NCBI GenBank assembly: GCA_001314865.1
Contig: LJZR01000002.1
Location: forward strand, 62,001-126,000
DNA from: Phormidesmis priestleyi Ana
Lineage (GTDB): Bacteria > Cyanobacteriota > Cyanobacteriia > Phormidesmidales > Phormidesmidaceae
DNA: 64,000 nt
Direction of reading: 5' to 3'
Shown: positions 8,824-18,191 of the stretch, one piece after another
Layout: every line of letters begins with the position of its first letter
Numbering within the stretch: position 1 is the first letter of the stretch
Position numbers and translations under genes: made by a program
Notes under the pieces: generated by a model
What the model was told of the DNA's origin: nothing
The model's input: the letters and a program-made list of their open reading frames with translations, nothing else
Databases searched by the model: none

Positions 8824-10935
8824 TTAAAGCTGATCTATCCAAGCCTGGCTCAGTGTTGCCAGTTGCTTTCGCTCCGCTGCGCTCAGACTATAGGGGTCAA
8901 ACCGATAGCGATAGTGCAACTCTAAAATTTCCTCTAGGGCAAACCACTGCGATCGCGTTGGCATTGTCCCTTCAAATGAAGCCTGAGACAGATGCGCCTG
9001 CGCGCGTGCTTTCCACTGTCGAAACGACTCAGCCGGTAAGCGCTGTAAATCTTGCTTGCTCAATTGCTGCTCAATTGCAAATAGTTCTGAGTCTAACCCC
9101 TGTCTGAGGATTTCAATTGTTCTATCAGATGCCGCTGTCTTTTCCTTCGTTGTTCTTTGTCCCTTAAACCGCTGCACCGATCTCCAAATCAAATAGCCAA
9201 ATAAAGGCGTCAGCAGCAGAACAATCTCTGTTGAGCCTAGCTCTCGTAGCTGACGGACTCGCCAAGAAATTTGAAATCCTAAAAACGCCACAAAGTCTGA
9301 AACTGTTTGAAAAGGAGAGGTCATGGCCTGCTCTTGGGCTCGCCAGTCAGGCGGTGTGGTGTCAAAGGTTTGCCATTCGTTGTCTATATAGGCGAGCGTC
9401 CAGGCATGGGCGTCACGGCTACGAACAATATACTGACGCTCCAGCGGGCTAAATTCATGAACCGAGTATCCCACAACATAGCGAGCTGGAATGCCAACGG
9501 CTCTAAGCATTAGTGCCGTCGCCGTTGCAAAGTATTCGCAGTGGCCCGTTTGAGTATTCAACAGAAAGTCGGATACGGGCGAAGTGGCCTCACTGGGGCG
9601 AATGAGGTCTAAAGAATATTGAAAGTTTTGAAAAGAGGCCGCAATGCGGCTGGCCATTTCTTGATCCGACTGGCCCATCAAATTCAGGCGCTGTAAGGTT
9701 TGTTCAACGGCAGCTTTGTCTACATTCGGAATTTGTAAATCGTCGTCTGTTGGCCTAGCTTCAGTCGGCCTGGCGTCTTTATCGGGTATAAACCCGACTT
9801 GGTAGGCCGCGTTGCCCACGGCATCTACCTGCACCACACCATATTGGTTTTGTTGCATTTCACTCACTGGCAGCTGCTGAATGCGTGAAGTGCCCTGCGG
9901 GAGTGTGAGGATGCCATCGCCACGCTCTAAGTTCGTAGAGATGGTGATAGATTTGCTTTGAGGCGAGTCGGCTGCCAGTATCCACTCACCTGTGGCCTCA
10001 CCCGGTGGAACAGGTACAAAAATAGAGTGCGTTGCCGTCCATGTGGCTAGCTGATAGCGATTGTAGCTAGCCTCTCGCAGTAGCAGGGGGAATAGTGCAG
10101 AATCTGTTGTTGGCGAATCTGTTGTTGGCGAGTCTGTTGTTGGCGAGTCGGCAGATATTCTGGCGATAATTTTGTTCGATAGTTTGAGCCTGCCGATTGA
10201 GCCCATTTGGGTTGCGCTGCCGTCGGGGTCAACTGCGCCAGTTGCCAAATCGCTGAGCATGGCAAATATCTGCGACTGTAGCTGTCTTTGAAACTGTGAG
10301 ATTTGTATATGGCCTGCAAACCCTATCCCAACTGCCAGACAAAACAGCAACAGCCACAGGGCAGGGGTACTTCGCTGCGGCCTCAGCTGCCACAGTAGCA
10401 GTGCAATTGAGCCAGCAGCCACACCGTAAAAGCCAAAATGCTCGCTGTCGTTTGCGCTCCCCGAAAGCAGGCAAAGCGCAAAATAAATAGGATATGGATC
10501 AATATAATTGCGCCTGCGATCGCGCCCTTTTTGTAAAAGATAGGGATTTGAGAATTCATCATAGAGTAGCTCTAGCACGCCTACGCCATAGGTTTTTGCA
10601 ACCAATAGCGGAAAAGCCGCCACGGGTAGCCACTGCAACAGCGTGTAAATAAACAGCGACTTTTGCGTGATGATAATCACCACAAATAAAATGCCTAGAA
10701 TCAAACCGCTGAGCTTAGCCACTTCTTTCAGGTCATTGAGCGACATTTTCCAGCGCTGCTGAACTATCCTTCGTGCTTCTAGCATCCCAATCATCGGCAG
10801 GGCTAAAAACAACAGATTGGTTTGCCAGCCCCACACGGCAATTGCCACGCTACACAGGCTCTCACCGCTTAGCGACCAAGCCTGTTTAACATGCCAGTGA
10901 GAGCCAGCAGAAGTGTTTAATTTCATAGGTTCCAC
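8824..10935 (-). CDS. TgpA-type membrane transglutaminase-like protein
   Basis: 703 residues. The N-terminal part has about six membrane segments (DUF3488-like) followed by a periplasmic region with a transglutaminase-like fold. The catalytic triad is visible as Cys near residue 466 in QTGHCEYFATA, His near 509 in SRDAHAWT and Asp near 526 in FDTTPPDW. Another membrane segment (about 570-590) precedes a cytoplasmic C-terminal region of DUF4129 type. A 15-bp tandem repeat (10101-10150) adds TTDSP repeats in the periplasmic part. The start overlaps the stop of the DUF58 gene by 13 bp, forming the well-known MoxR-DUF58-transglutaminase operon. An alternative ATG lies 9 bp downstream of the chosen start. 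Substrate unknown. Confidence 0.9.
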   Translation of the reverse strand: MEPMKLNTSAGSHWHVKQAWSLSGESLCSVAIAVWGWQTNLLFLALPMIGMLEARRIVQQRWKMSLNDLKEVAKLSGLILGILFVVIIITQKSLFIYTLLQWLPVAAFPLLVAKTYGVGVLELLYDEFSNPYLLQKGRDRRRNYIDPYPIYFALCLLSGSANDSEHFGFYGVAAGSIALLLWQLRPQRSTPALWLLLFCLAVGIGFAGHIQISQFQRQLQSQIFAMLSDLATGAVDPDGSATQMGSIGRLKLSNKIIARISADSPTTDSPTTDSPTTDSALFPLLLREASYNRYQLATWTATHSIFVPVPPGEATGEWILAADSPQSKSITISTNLERGDGILTLPQGTSRIQQLPVSEMQQNQYGVVQVDAVGNAAYQVGFIPDKDARPTEARPTDDDLQIPNVDKAAVEQTLQRLNLMGQSDQEMASRIAASFQNFQYSLDLIRPSEATSPVSDFLLNTQTGHCEYFATATALMLRAVGIPARYVVGYSVHEFSPLERQYIVRSRDAHAWTLAYIDNEWQTFDTTPPDWRAQEQAMTSPFQTVSDFVAFLGFQISWRVRQLRELGSTEIVLLLTPLFGYLIWRSVQRFKGQRTTKEKTAASDRTIEILRQGLDSELFAIEQQLSKQDLQRLPAESFRQWKARAQAHLSQASFEGTMPTRSQWFALEEILELHYRYRFDPYSLSAAERKQLATLSQAWIDQL
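10101..10150. repeat. 15-bp tandem repeat in transglutaminase gene
   Basis: Three copies of a unit close to AATCTGTTGTTGGCG, in frame, encoding TTDSP on the minus strand. Confidence 0.85.
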
Positions 10936-12305
10936 AGTCCCTTTTGAATATCACCGAGTTGCAATACATGGAGGCGGCTTTCAGGCACCGTCAAACAGCT
11001 GTTGTCGGGTGGTTCGGTTAGGCCGTGGTTTAATCCTTGGGCGGTAGCGACTATCAGCACCAAGGTTGGAATGCCAGCGGCCTGAAGCTGTTTGATGAGC
11101 GTTTGGCGATCGCGATCCCAATCCAACAAAATACAAATGCAGCCGCTCAGGCGAGACATCTGCGCCTGCACAACCGGTAACAATGAGTCGAACGATTTAT
11201 CTCGGCAGGGCTGCACAGCCGCCAGCAGTGTTAGCAGTTTTTCGGTATGGCCAAAGCCGCGACCGATGGTAAAGCAGTGAGCTTGCAACCCCACAAAAAC
11301 CGTGTCGAGCAGTGACTCCTGAGCTTGGCCACCGGTTTGCAGCGCGCAGGCAAAAGAAGCGGCAATTGCGATCGCCTCTTCCATCACTTCAGCCGCTTCT
11401 TCTGTAATCCATTCACTGTCCTGATCGGCTTGAAATGTATCTAATATCAGCGCATGGCGCATCGAATATTCTGACTGCGACTCTTTCACAATCGGCCTAC
11501 CCGTTTTTGCCCAGCTTTTCCAATGGATTTTGCGCAGCGGATCGCCCGGACGATATTCTCGCAGCGCCCGAAACTCTTCCGAATCGCCCACTGCCGCCGC
11601 TAGCGCCAGCCCACCCGCCTGATGACGCCTAGCGCCAGGGAGTTCTATCTGAGGGATCTCATAGCGCTTGGGCAATATCAAAACCGTTTGGGGCAGTACA
11701 AGACGCTGGCAGCGGTTGACTAACCCGAATGGATCGGGGCAGGCCACGGTGAGTGTTTGAAACGGCAGCAGTCCTCGCCGTAATGGCATAATTTCACCAA
11801 TGACCTCGGTTTCACCGCGAGGTGCGAGCGGTGGGAGGTCTATTGGCCATGCGATCGCAACGCGCTGTCGGGCCAGCAGCTTCAACCATGCTCGCCGCTG
11901 CACAGCGGGCGGCGTTTTTTTGCCAAATACTTTCTGAAACGCTTGAAAGCTCGGAAATGGATCGGCAAAATTTTCAGCCAGCGTGAGTCCGCGCTGTTTC
12001 CGTTGGCCCTGATTTTGCAGCAGTATCCGGTACTGTAGCGGCACACCCACCGTGCCAAACCGAGGCAACCGGCGACTGGCACTCACGCGGTGACGAGATA
12101 AGCGGCTAGTGGCGATCGCCACTAACAGCAGCGCCCCTGAAAAAGCAAATAGCTGATAGGACACACTCCGCTTAATATCTAGGCCAATGAGACCCAACAA
12201 GAGCAAAAAGCTCAGTACGCCCAATCCGGTAGGCGTCAGTTCGCGGCTTAACCACAGCCGCACGGCATAGCTGCGCCGCAGCAGTCGATAAATCGTCCAA
12301 TTCAT
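10923..12305 (-). CDS. DUF58 domain protein
   Basis: 460 residues. Two hydrophobic segments near the N terminus (about 27-45 and 50-65) anchor it in the membrane. The DUF58 signature YRPGDPLRKIHWKSWAKTGR is present at about residue 255-275, followed by a VWA-like C-terminal region starting near HALILDTF. It lies 3 bp after the MoxR ATPase gene and overlaps the following transglutaminase gene, indicating translational coupling of all three. In such operons the MoxR ATPase is thought to act as a chaperone for VWA/DUF58 partners; the actual pathway here is unknown. Confidence 0.9.
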   Translation of the reverse strand: MNWTIYRLLRRSYAVRLWLSRELTPTGLGVLSFLLLLGLIGLDIKRSVSYQLFAFSGALLLVAIATSRLSRHRVSASRRLPRFGTVGVPLQYRILLQNQGQRKQRGLTLAENFADPFPSFQAFQKVFGKKTPPAVQRRAWLKLLARQRVAIAWPIDLPPLAPRGETEVIGEIMPLRRGLLPFQTLTVACPDPFGLVNRCQRLVLPQTVLILPKRYEIPQIELPGARRHQAGGLALAAAVGDSEEFRALREYRPGDPLRKIHWKSWAKTGRPIVKESQSEYSMRHALILDTFQADQDSEWITEEAAEVMEEAIAIAASFACALQTGGQAQESLLDTVFVGLQAHCFTIGRGFGHTEKLLTLLAAVQPCRDKSFDSLLPVVQAQMSRLSGCICILLDWDRDRQTLIKQLQAAGIPTLVLIVATAQGLNHGLTEPPDNSCLTVPESRLHVLQLGDIQKGLWNL

Positions 12306-12308
12306 AGC

Positions 12309-13298
12309 TTAGGCAGGCACAGGAAGTGTTTTGATAATGTCGGCCACCAGATTTTCTGCGGTGCTGCCCGAAAACCGCGCCTGTGCCTCCAGTACTAGCC
12401 GATGCGCCAATGCGGGCACGGCAATTTCTTGAATATGATCGGGCGTAACAAAGTCATACCCGTCAAACAGCGCAAGTGCCTGCGCCACTTTCATGAGCGC
12501 CAGTGATCCTCTCGGACTCGCCCCTAGCTGCACCCCTTCGGCCTCACGGGTCGCATTGACAATATCGACCACATAGCGCTTTAGCTCAGGGCTAATTCTC
12601 ACCTGCTGTACCTGTTGTTTGAGCGCCAGAATATGGTCGAGCGATAGGCAAGCAGTGAGTTGTTCAATAGGGTGGGCTTCGAGCTGGCTAGAGAGAATCT
12701 CGACCTCATCTTCGGGGGCAATGTAGCCTAGCTGAAACTGCAAGGCAAAGCGATCCATCTGCGCTTCGGGCAGCGGGTAGGTGCCTCTGGCATCTACTGG
12801 GTTTTGGGTCGCAATCACGAAAAAGGGCGATCGCAGCGGGTTAATCACACCATCAATACTCACCTGTGATTCGGCCATGGCTTCTAGCAGCGCCGACTGA
12901 GTGCGCGGCGAAGCCCGGTTAATTTCGTCAGCAAGAACAATATTGGCAAAAATTGGCCCTTCATGAAAGTGAAAACTGCGCTTGTCAGGATCGAGAATTG
13001 ATACGCCTAAGATATCGGACGGCAGGAGGTCGGGTGTAAACTGAATGCGCTTAAAAGAGACATCTACTGAAAAAGCCAGTGCTTTGGCTAACGTTGTTTT
13101 ACCTGTCCCCGGATGATCTTCGAGCAGGACGTGACCGCCACTTGCAAAGGCCGCTAGCAGCTTTCGGACGGCGGCATCTTGCCCCTTAATCACCTGCTGA
13201 ATATTGCGAGAGAGACTTTGATAAATGGCCTGAGCGTTAAGCTCAGAACCCGTGCCATTTGGCGAGGCAGCAGCGATCGGAACAGCAGTAGAAGTCAT
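12309..13298 (-). CDS. MoxR-family AAA+ ATPase
   Basis: 329 residues from the ATG at 13298. The frame stays open to 13451, but the additional part would overlap the MFS gene and has no family-like sequence. Walker A is DHPGTGKTTLAKAL, Walker B is VLADEINRASP, the sensor region is FFVIATQNPVD, and the MoxR motif LLEAMAESQVSIDG is present; the lid contains ASPRGSLALMK. It is the first gene of the MoxR-DUF58-transglutaminase operon. Family assignment is secure; the MoxR name describes the family only and does not imply methanol oxidation. Confidence 0.92.
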   Translation of the reverse strand: MTSTAVPIAAASPNGTGSELNAQAIYQSLSRNIQQVIKGQDAAVRKLLAAFASGGHVLLEDHPGTGKTTLAKALAFSVDVSFKRIQFTPDLLPSDILGVSILDPDKRSFHFHEGPIFANIVLADEINRASPRTQSALLEAMAESQVSIDGVINPLRSPFFVIATQNPVDARGTYPLPEAQMDRFALQFQLGYIAPEDEVEILSSQLEAHPIEQLTACLSLDHILALKQQVQQVRISPELKRYVVDIVNATREAEGVQLGASPRGSLALMKVAQALALFDGYDFVTPDHIQEIAVPALAHRLVLEAQARFSGSTAENLVADIIKTLPVPA

Positions 13299-13384
13299 GG
13301 GCGAATGCTTAAGGTTAGTGTCAGCTTGCCCATATCGCGCTGCTTGAGCAGCCTTGGCGCGTATCGCCGCGTGTGCATACGGCT

Positions 13385-14575
13385 TTAAGCCGTGACGCGC
13401 CTTCGCTGTAACCACATCACCACCGCTAATGTGGCCAGCACTAACGGCCAACTCATCTGATTGAGCATGTCCCAGTCGAACCGATAAAAAATGCGGCCCG
13501 AGAAAAAGGTGGTTGCTGCCACAAAGCTAAAAACAATAAAGTCGTGAGCCGCCTGAACCTTGGCTTTTTCAGTGGGAGCATAGGTTTCAGTGAGCAGCGT
13601 GGTGGAGCCAACATACATAAAGTTCCAGCCGAGGCCGAGCAGAAACAGCGCGATCGCAAAGTTCCAAAAGCTCGTCCCTGCCAAATTAATCGCCACACAG
13701 CCCAGGTTTAAAACAGCGCCGGTACTAATAATGGCAATCACGCCAAAACGCTTAATTAGCCAGCCGGTAAACAGCGCCGGGCCAAACATCCCAAATACAT
13801 GCCACTGAATCACCGCCGCCGACTGAGCAAAACTGTGCGTGTGGTCTGTCATTGCCAGCGGCGTTGCCGTCATAATAAAAGCCATCACGCCATAGCTAAT
13901 GGTGCTGCCTACGGTCGCGACCCAAAACTTGGGCTGTCGGGCGATTGTCTTGAGCGATCGCACACTCTCTTGCATCTGACGCTTTGCGGTATGCGGAATA
14001 TTGAGAAACAATAGACAAACAGCAGACAACAGCTGTAATGCCACAACAGCGACAAAAGCCCCGATATATAGCTCACTGTCAAACCATCCTTGAGAGCCGT
14101 TTGCCAGCCACGGGCCTAGCACAGCGGCAATAATACCGCCCGCAATCACCCACGAAATCGCCTGCGAGCGAAACGCCTCATCCGCAATATCTGCCGCTGC
14201 AAAACGGTAGTAACCTACAAACCCATTCGCCAAGCCCAACAGCATCATTGCCAGTGTAAACAGCCCAAAATTAGCCAGCATGAGACTGTAAATACTCAAG
14301 CTTGCGCCCAACACCCCCACCGCAGTTCCCAACAAGAATCCACCCCGTCGTCCCACGCGCTCCATCAGCATCGAAGCTGGAATGGTCGCGGCCATGGTGG
14401 CCACCTGTCTCATCGCCAGTGGCACCGTTGCTAGGGATTTATCGGCGGCGATCGCATAGCCCACCAGCGCTGCTGTGGTAATCAGCACCGTATCCGTCGT
14501 CATCGCCAGCGCCTGAGTCAGCGTCAGGAGCGTCACCTGAGCTTTTACAGACGTAGAACTTGCAGAGAATGCCAT
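13385..14575 (-). CDS. MFS transporter
   Basis: 396 residues with about 12 hydrophobic segments. The loop 2-3 signature is present as MLERVGRRGGFLLG, and a second-half counterpart is GWLIKRFGVIAIIS. The pattern resembles small drug/metabolite MFS proteins related to the YfcJ/TsgA-like groups, but the substrate cannot be read from the sequence. Same strand as the MoxR operon and 86 bp upstream of it, so it could be co-transcribed with it. Confidence 0.85.
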   Translation of the reverse strand: MAFSASSTSVKAQVTLLTLTQALAMTTDTVLITTAALVGYAIAADKSLATVPLAMRQVATMAATIPASMLMERVGRRGGFLLGTAVGVLGASLSIYSLMLANFGLFTLAMMLLGLANGFVGYYRFAAADIADEAFRSQAISWVIAGGIIAAVLGPWLANGSQGWFDSELYIGAFVAVVALQLLSAVCLLFLNIPHTAKRQMQESVRSLKTIARQPKFWVATVGSTISYGVMAFIMTATPLAMTDHTHSFAQSAAVIQWHVFGMFGPALFTGWLIKRFGVIAIISTGAVLNLGCVAINLAGTSFWNFAIALFLLGLGWNFMYVGSTTLLTETYAPTEKAKVQAAHDFIVFSFVAATTFFSGRIFYRFDWDMLNQMSWPLVLATLAVVMWLQRRRVTA

Positions 14576-14669
14576 AAATGAAAAATCTAAAGCTAAACCC
14601 TATCACGGCCACTTAGGCAACGCTACCGAAGCAGAGGCGTTCCAAATGGCCTCAGGCGAACCACATGGC

Positions 14670-15431
14670 TCATGTCGATTTTTGGAAAAACATGAGATGC
14701 TGCTGCGGCAATCTATCGTCTGTTTTTACCCAGGTTAAGCCTGCGGCAGTTAGCTCTTTTTTCACCTGCTTTTGAGACATTTTGTGATGCTTTTTAATCA
14801 GCACCAGCGGATTTTCGGCTCGGTACTCAGCCAGTACGACCTGCCCGCCCGGTTTAAGTGCGTTGACGATGCCAGCCATCATCTCTTGGGGATAGGCAAA
14901 CTCATGATACGCATCAAACATCACAGCCATGTCAATACTCTGCGCCGGAAGGTGAGGATCTACCTCGGTACTCAGCACCGTTTCAATATTGTTTACGCCG
15001 TACCTGTCGCGCTCAGCTTCTAGCAGCGCCAGCATTTCTGGCTGCACATCTACCGCAATGACCTTGCCATCTTCTACCCAGTCCGCCAGTTGAAAGCTAA
15101 TATAGCCCAGGCCCGCTCCAATATCGGCCACCACATCATTGCGCTTGAGCATCAGCGCATCTACCGCCATATCGGATCGCTCTTCAGCAGTGCGACTAGG
15201 CCGAGCTAGCCAGTTTGCGCCTTGGTAGCCCATTACATTCGCAATTTCGCGCCCGTAATACACTTTCCCAATGCCATCCGCACTAGGTGACTTGTAGCGA
15301 TAGGTGCCGTCTATGGGTGTGACTGCGTTGGCGGCGCAGCCTACGGTCAGCGTAAGCAGTAGGCAAAGCGTAAAAATGCGACACAGTGAGCGAAAAAGCT
15401 GAGATAGCAAGTGACGGTTTAAAAAAGGCAT
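14670..15431 (-). CDS. Class I SAM-dependent methyltransferase with lipoprotein-like signal
   Basis: 253 residues. SAM motif I is VVADIGAGLGYISFQLA, motif II is VIAVDVQPEM, and the post-motif region contains MAVMFDAYHEFAYP, so the methyltransferase fold is clear (about 85-250). Unusually, the N terminus has a hydrophobic stretch CRIFTLCLLLTLTVGC that reads as a type II signal peptide with lipobox LTVGC (Cys32). If used, the enzyme would be lipid-anchored outside the cytoplasm, where SAM is not expected. Similar methyltransferases with such leaders occur in other proteobacterial and cyanobacterial genomes. Substrate unknown; stands alone. Confidence 0.85.
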   Translation of the reverse strand: MPFLNRHLLSQLFRSLCRIFTLCLLLTLTVGCAANAVTPIDGTYRYKSPSADGIGKVYYGREIANVMGYQGANWLARPSRTAEERSDMAVDALMLKRNDVVADIGAGLGYISFQLADWVEDGKVIAVDVQPEMLALLEAERDRYGVNNIETVLSTEVDPHLPAQSIDMAVMFDAYHEFAYPQEMMAGIVNALKPGGQVVLAEYRAENPLVLIKKHHKMSQKQVKKELTAAGLTWVKTDDRLPQQHLMFFQKST

Positions 15432-15595
15432 GGATTAAAAAAGGCATGGATAAATAGGGCGGAAGCCATTCGCATCCATAGGGTTTGTACTCTACGGTTT
15501 ACTTTACCTACCTCAGGTTATCGGCTGCAACTTCAATTTGCCGCTGGCCTACTCAGCTAGTCGCCTATTTCATCTGGCCTATACTTACCATTTTC

Positions 15596-16090
15596 TTACC
15601 ATCCCCAGCTGCCTGGGCCACCTTTGAATGGGCCAACAATATCGTGAGTGATCCATCCCGCATAAAAATCGCCTGCCTGAGGCTGTACTTTCTCACTATC
15701 TACATAGCAGGCATCCATCGGCCCAGGATAAAACCCTACATACCCTTTGAGTTCTTCGTATGCAGGAGAGATATTTGGGTAATACCAGGCAACATTTATC
15801 GCGTGGCGATCGCCCACTTGCAGCGTGTAGTATTTTGCCTGTCCTTTCCACTCACAGTAGGTCGTGTGAGTACTCGGCACTAAATATTCTGTCTTGATGT
15901 CGTCTAACGATATGTAGTAATTAGGAGGATGACTGGTTTCTAGAACTCTTTTAGCGCGATGGGTATTGGCAATTAGCTCATGGTTGAAAATAATTCTAAT
16001 GTGTTTAGTGACATCTTCAACGCGGGGAGGCCGGGGATAATCCCATACCGATTCTTGATTGGGCCCAGCGGGAATAGGGTCAGGATGCAT
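15596..16090 (-). CDS. DUF427 domain protein
   Basis: 164 residues. The DUF427 beta-barrel is recognisable from the pattern VWDYPRPPRVEDVTKHIRI, then TTYCEWKGQAKYYTL and NVAWYYPNISPAYEELKGYV, ending in FYPGPMDACYVDSEKVQPQ and GWITHDIVGPFKGGPGSWGW. The family occurs widely as a single-domain cytoplasmic protein of unknown function. No signal peptide. Preceded on the same strand by the PEP-CTERM-like gene with a 43-bp gap, but the two have no evident functional link. Confidence 0.9.
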   Translation of the reverse strand: MHPDPIPAGPNQESVWDYPRPPRVEDVTKHIRIIFNHELIANTHRAKRVLETSHPPNYYISLDDIKTEYLVPSTHTTYCEWKGQAKYYTLQVGDRHAINVAWYYPNISPAYEELKGYVGFYPGPMDACYVDSEKVQPQAGDFYAGWITHDIVGPFKGGPGSWGW

Positions 16091-16133
16091 GGGGAGGTGT
16101 CTAACGATAACTGGCTTGTATTTTAAGTCTCCT

Positions 16134-17030
16134 TTAATGAGTCTCCCCTAATGAGTCTTCTTTAAATAAGGTAATGAATCGTCGTTTGCTAAAGGCGATC
16201 GCACCGCCCATACCCAACAGCACAATCAGCGGGCTAGAAGATTCTGGAATGTCGGTTACACCTTTACTCTCACCAAAAGCCGTCCCTAGCTTGAACTCGG
16301 CTAGCGTGAGCGTACTGGTCTGATCAAAGAGACGTTCATAGCGTCCAGAAACCTCCACTAAGAGAGTCTCAGCCGTTTTAGTGGGGCCAGTATTGTTAAC
16401 AATATTAAGTTGATTGAGCGTCACGGCATTACTGTTGAGCACCTGAACATCGTCTGCGCCATCAGGTGTGCTAATTTGACCAAACAGGCTGAGAAAATCT
16501 AGTTCTGTTGGCACATGAGCACTGCTTTCACTAGAGTTTTTGCTAAACTTTTCGTTAAATATGGCGTAGCGGGTTTCTAAAACTGCTGTAGCAAAGTCCG
16601 TTGGCTGCTCAGTGAAGGTCAATAGATCGACCAAGCCGAAAAAGTCAAAGCTGAAGGTTTCTCCAGAGTTGATTAAGAAACTGCCGATAATGCTCGATTC
16701 GCTCTCCGCTAAAGCACTGCCCGATTTGTCTGCAATGAAGGCTGAGTTGTTGATAAAGTTAAAAGCATTGGCACTTGGTAGGGTTTCAAACAGGGCGTCA
16801 GCGTTGGCGATCGCAGTAGTGCCACTACCCGTTGTCAGCGTAGATGTAAAAGCAAAGGAGTCGCTTGAAAGCGGGCTGCGGCTGAAGTTTGTAAAGGAAA
16901 AGTCACCTATGGCCTGGGACAGCACAGCGGCTTTCACAGACTGCGGTGAAACAATGGAAAAAATCGATACGACGGACAGAGAAACTATCGCCGAAGCCTT
17001 TGTAATATGTCGGCTAGTAAAATTGAGCAT
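16134..17030 (-). CDS. PEP-CTERM-like exported protein
   Basis: 298 residues from the ATG at 17030; the frame is open to 17132 but the signal peptide fits the shorter start. Residues 1-35 form a Sec signal (KASAIVSLSVVSIFSIVSP) with a likely cleavage after SVKA. The body is Ser/Thr/Asn/Phe-rich and predicted beta. The C terminus has the sorting layout of PEP-CTERM proteins: IPESSSP, a hydrophobic stretch LIVLLGMGGAIAF and a basic end SKRRF. The canonical VPEP is altered to IPES. Such proteins are processed by exosortase and exported to the surface or matrix; no exosortase gene is in this window. Function of the body is unknown. Confidence 0.75.
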   Translation of the reverse strand: MLNFTSRHITKASAIVSLSVVSIFSIVSPQSVKAAVLSQAIGDFSFTNFSRSPLSSDSFAFTSTLTTGSGTTAIANADALFETLPSANAFNFINNSAFIADKSGSALAESESSIIGSFLINSGETFSFDFFGLVDLLTFTEQPTDFATAVLETRYAIFNEKFSKNSSESSAHVPTELDFLSLFGQISTPDGADDVQVLNSNAVTLNQLNIVNNTGPTKTAETLLVEVSGRYERLFDQTSTLTLAEFKLGTAFGESKGVTDIPESSSPLIVLLGMGGAIAFSKRRFITLFKEDSLGETH

Positions 17031-18191
17031 AGAGAATACGCAAAATAATTCTGACAGGGTGGACTTTTGAAGACTGAATCCAGCAGCAATAAAACAGAAA
17101 ATTGTATCAATATGCTGAATCTTCAGCAGCAAGCGATGAGGCTCACAGTATTTTGCACCCGTCTGCTTAAGAACGAAAGTTTAAGACTGAAAATCTCGTT
17201 AGAAGCATATTTCAATAAAGGAAAAATATAAGACAAGGTTATGTTAATAAACCTAATATTTCCTGTTGCACTACTATATAGCTATTAATGCAGTTACTTT
17301 AAGTTAAGATTAATAAGGTTGGCAATTAAAGTTGATAACTCAGTCAAGTTAATAAACTTAGAATTAGATAGACTTAGATTAATGAACTTGAACAGATAAG
17401 AGAGAACTCCTTACTTCCTAATTAGTCGCTTCGAGTCAGCTCCCTCTAGGACTTAGGCAAGTCTTACCCAAGCTTTGTCGAAGTTTTGCGGAGCTTGTCT
17501 TGCGGAGTTTATAGAGCTTTTAATTATGACGAGACTAATATGTGCGACTTCGCTTAAATCAGTCAGTCCGCCTAGTTTGTGCTGAATTTGGGCCTGCTTG
17601 AGATTTGATTTAAAGAGGTCTCTTTAGTTATGCATTAAAAGGCCTACCAAAGTGTTCTTCAACAAAATACTCAGTGTCTTTACAGTAAATTTACTCATTT
17701 ATGAATTCTAGAAATACTGCTTGTGATCAAATGGCTTGCGTATTTCTACGGATTTTAGATTTTATCCTCATATTTTCCTCACATTTTTTTTTTAGTGTCT
17801 AGTTATACAAATTCAAGTCTTGAATGGTTGCTCGAAAATCATTGATGGCCTTCCTAGTGATTTTTGCTGGTTTTTAGGGCTAGGGTTTGTTTCTTGACCA
17901 TGGCGCTAAATAATAATGTCTTCCTTATAGAAAGCAATATCTTTTCCCTGGAGACGAATATCTTTTTCCTAGATAACAGTATCTAGGATTTGACGATTGT
18001 TATCTCAAGCGAATTTGAAATGTTTTCCCAAAAACCTGATGGGATCTTCAAGACGTTTGTCTTGGAGATAGTTTGATATGAGACTTTTGGGGATGGGCTC
18101 AAGGCTATGTGTTAAGCCAGTGAGTTTTCGGGATGCGCTTTTACCTGCTTTTACTTGCTTTTGACTGCTTTTAAGAACGGAATATGGTTCT
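17031..18191. other. Long AT-rich intergenic region upstream of exporter operon
   Basis: About 1.16 kb without a convincing gene. It contains repeated TTAATAA-ACTTAGA-like words (17330-17400), two copies of AATATCTTTTCC-like sequence (17936-17970), an 8-bp inverted repeat (17967-17988), and repeats of GCTTTTACCT/GCTTTTACTT (18137-18175) just before the exporter start. Promoters of the divergent genes at 17030 and 18192 must lie here. Confidence 0.5.
17967..17988. promoter_or_regulatory. Inverted repeat upstream of HetC-like gene
   Basis: Perfect 8-bp inverted repeat TCCTAGAT / ATCTAGGA with a 6-bp centre, about 200 bp upstream of the exporter start codon. No T-run follows, so an operator is as likely as a terminator. 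Role is inference only. Confidence 0.3.

Noticed and set aside
8853-9107. Open frames antisense to the transglutaminase and other large genes
   Set aside because: Typical shadow frames of GC-biased coding sequence; no start signals or domains.
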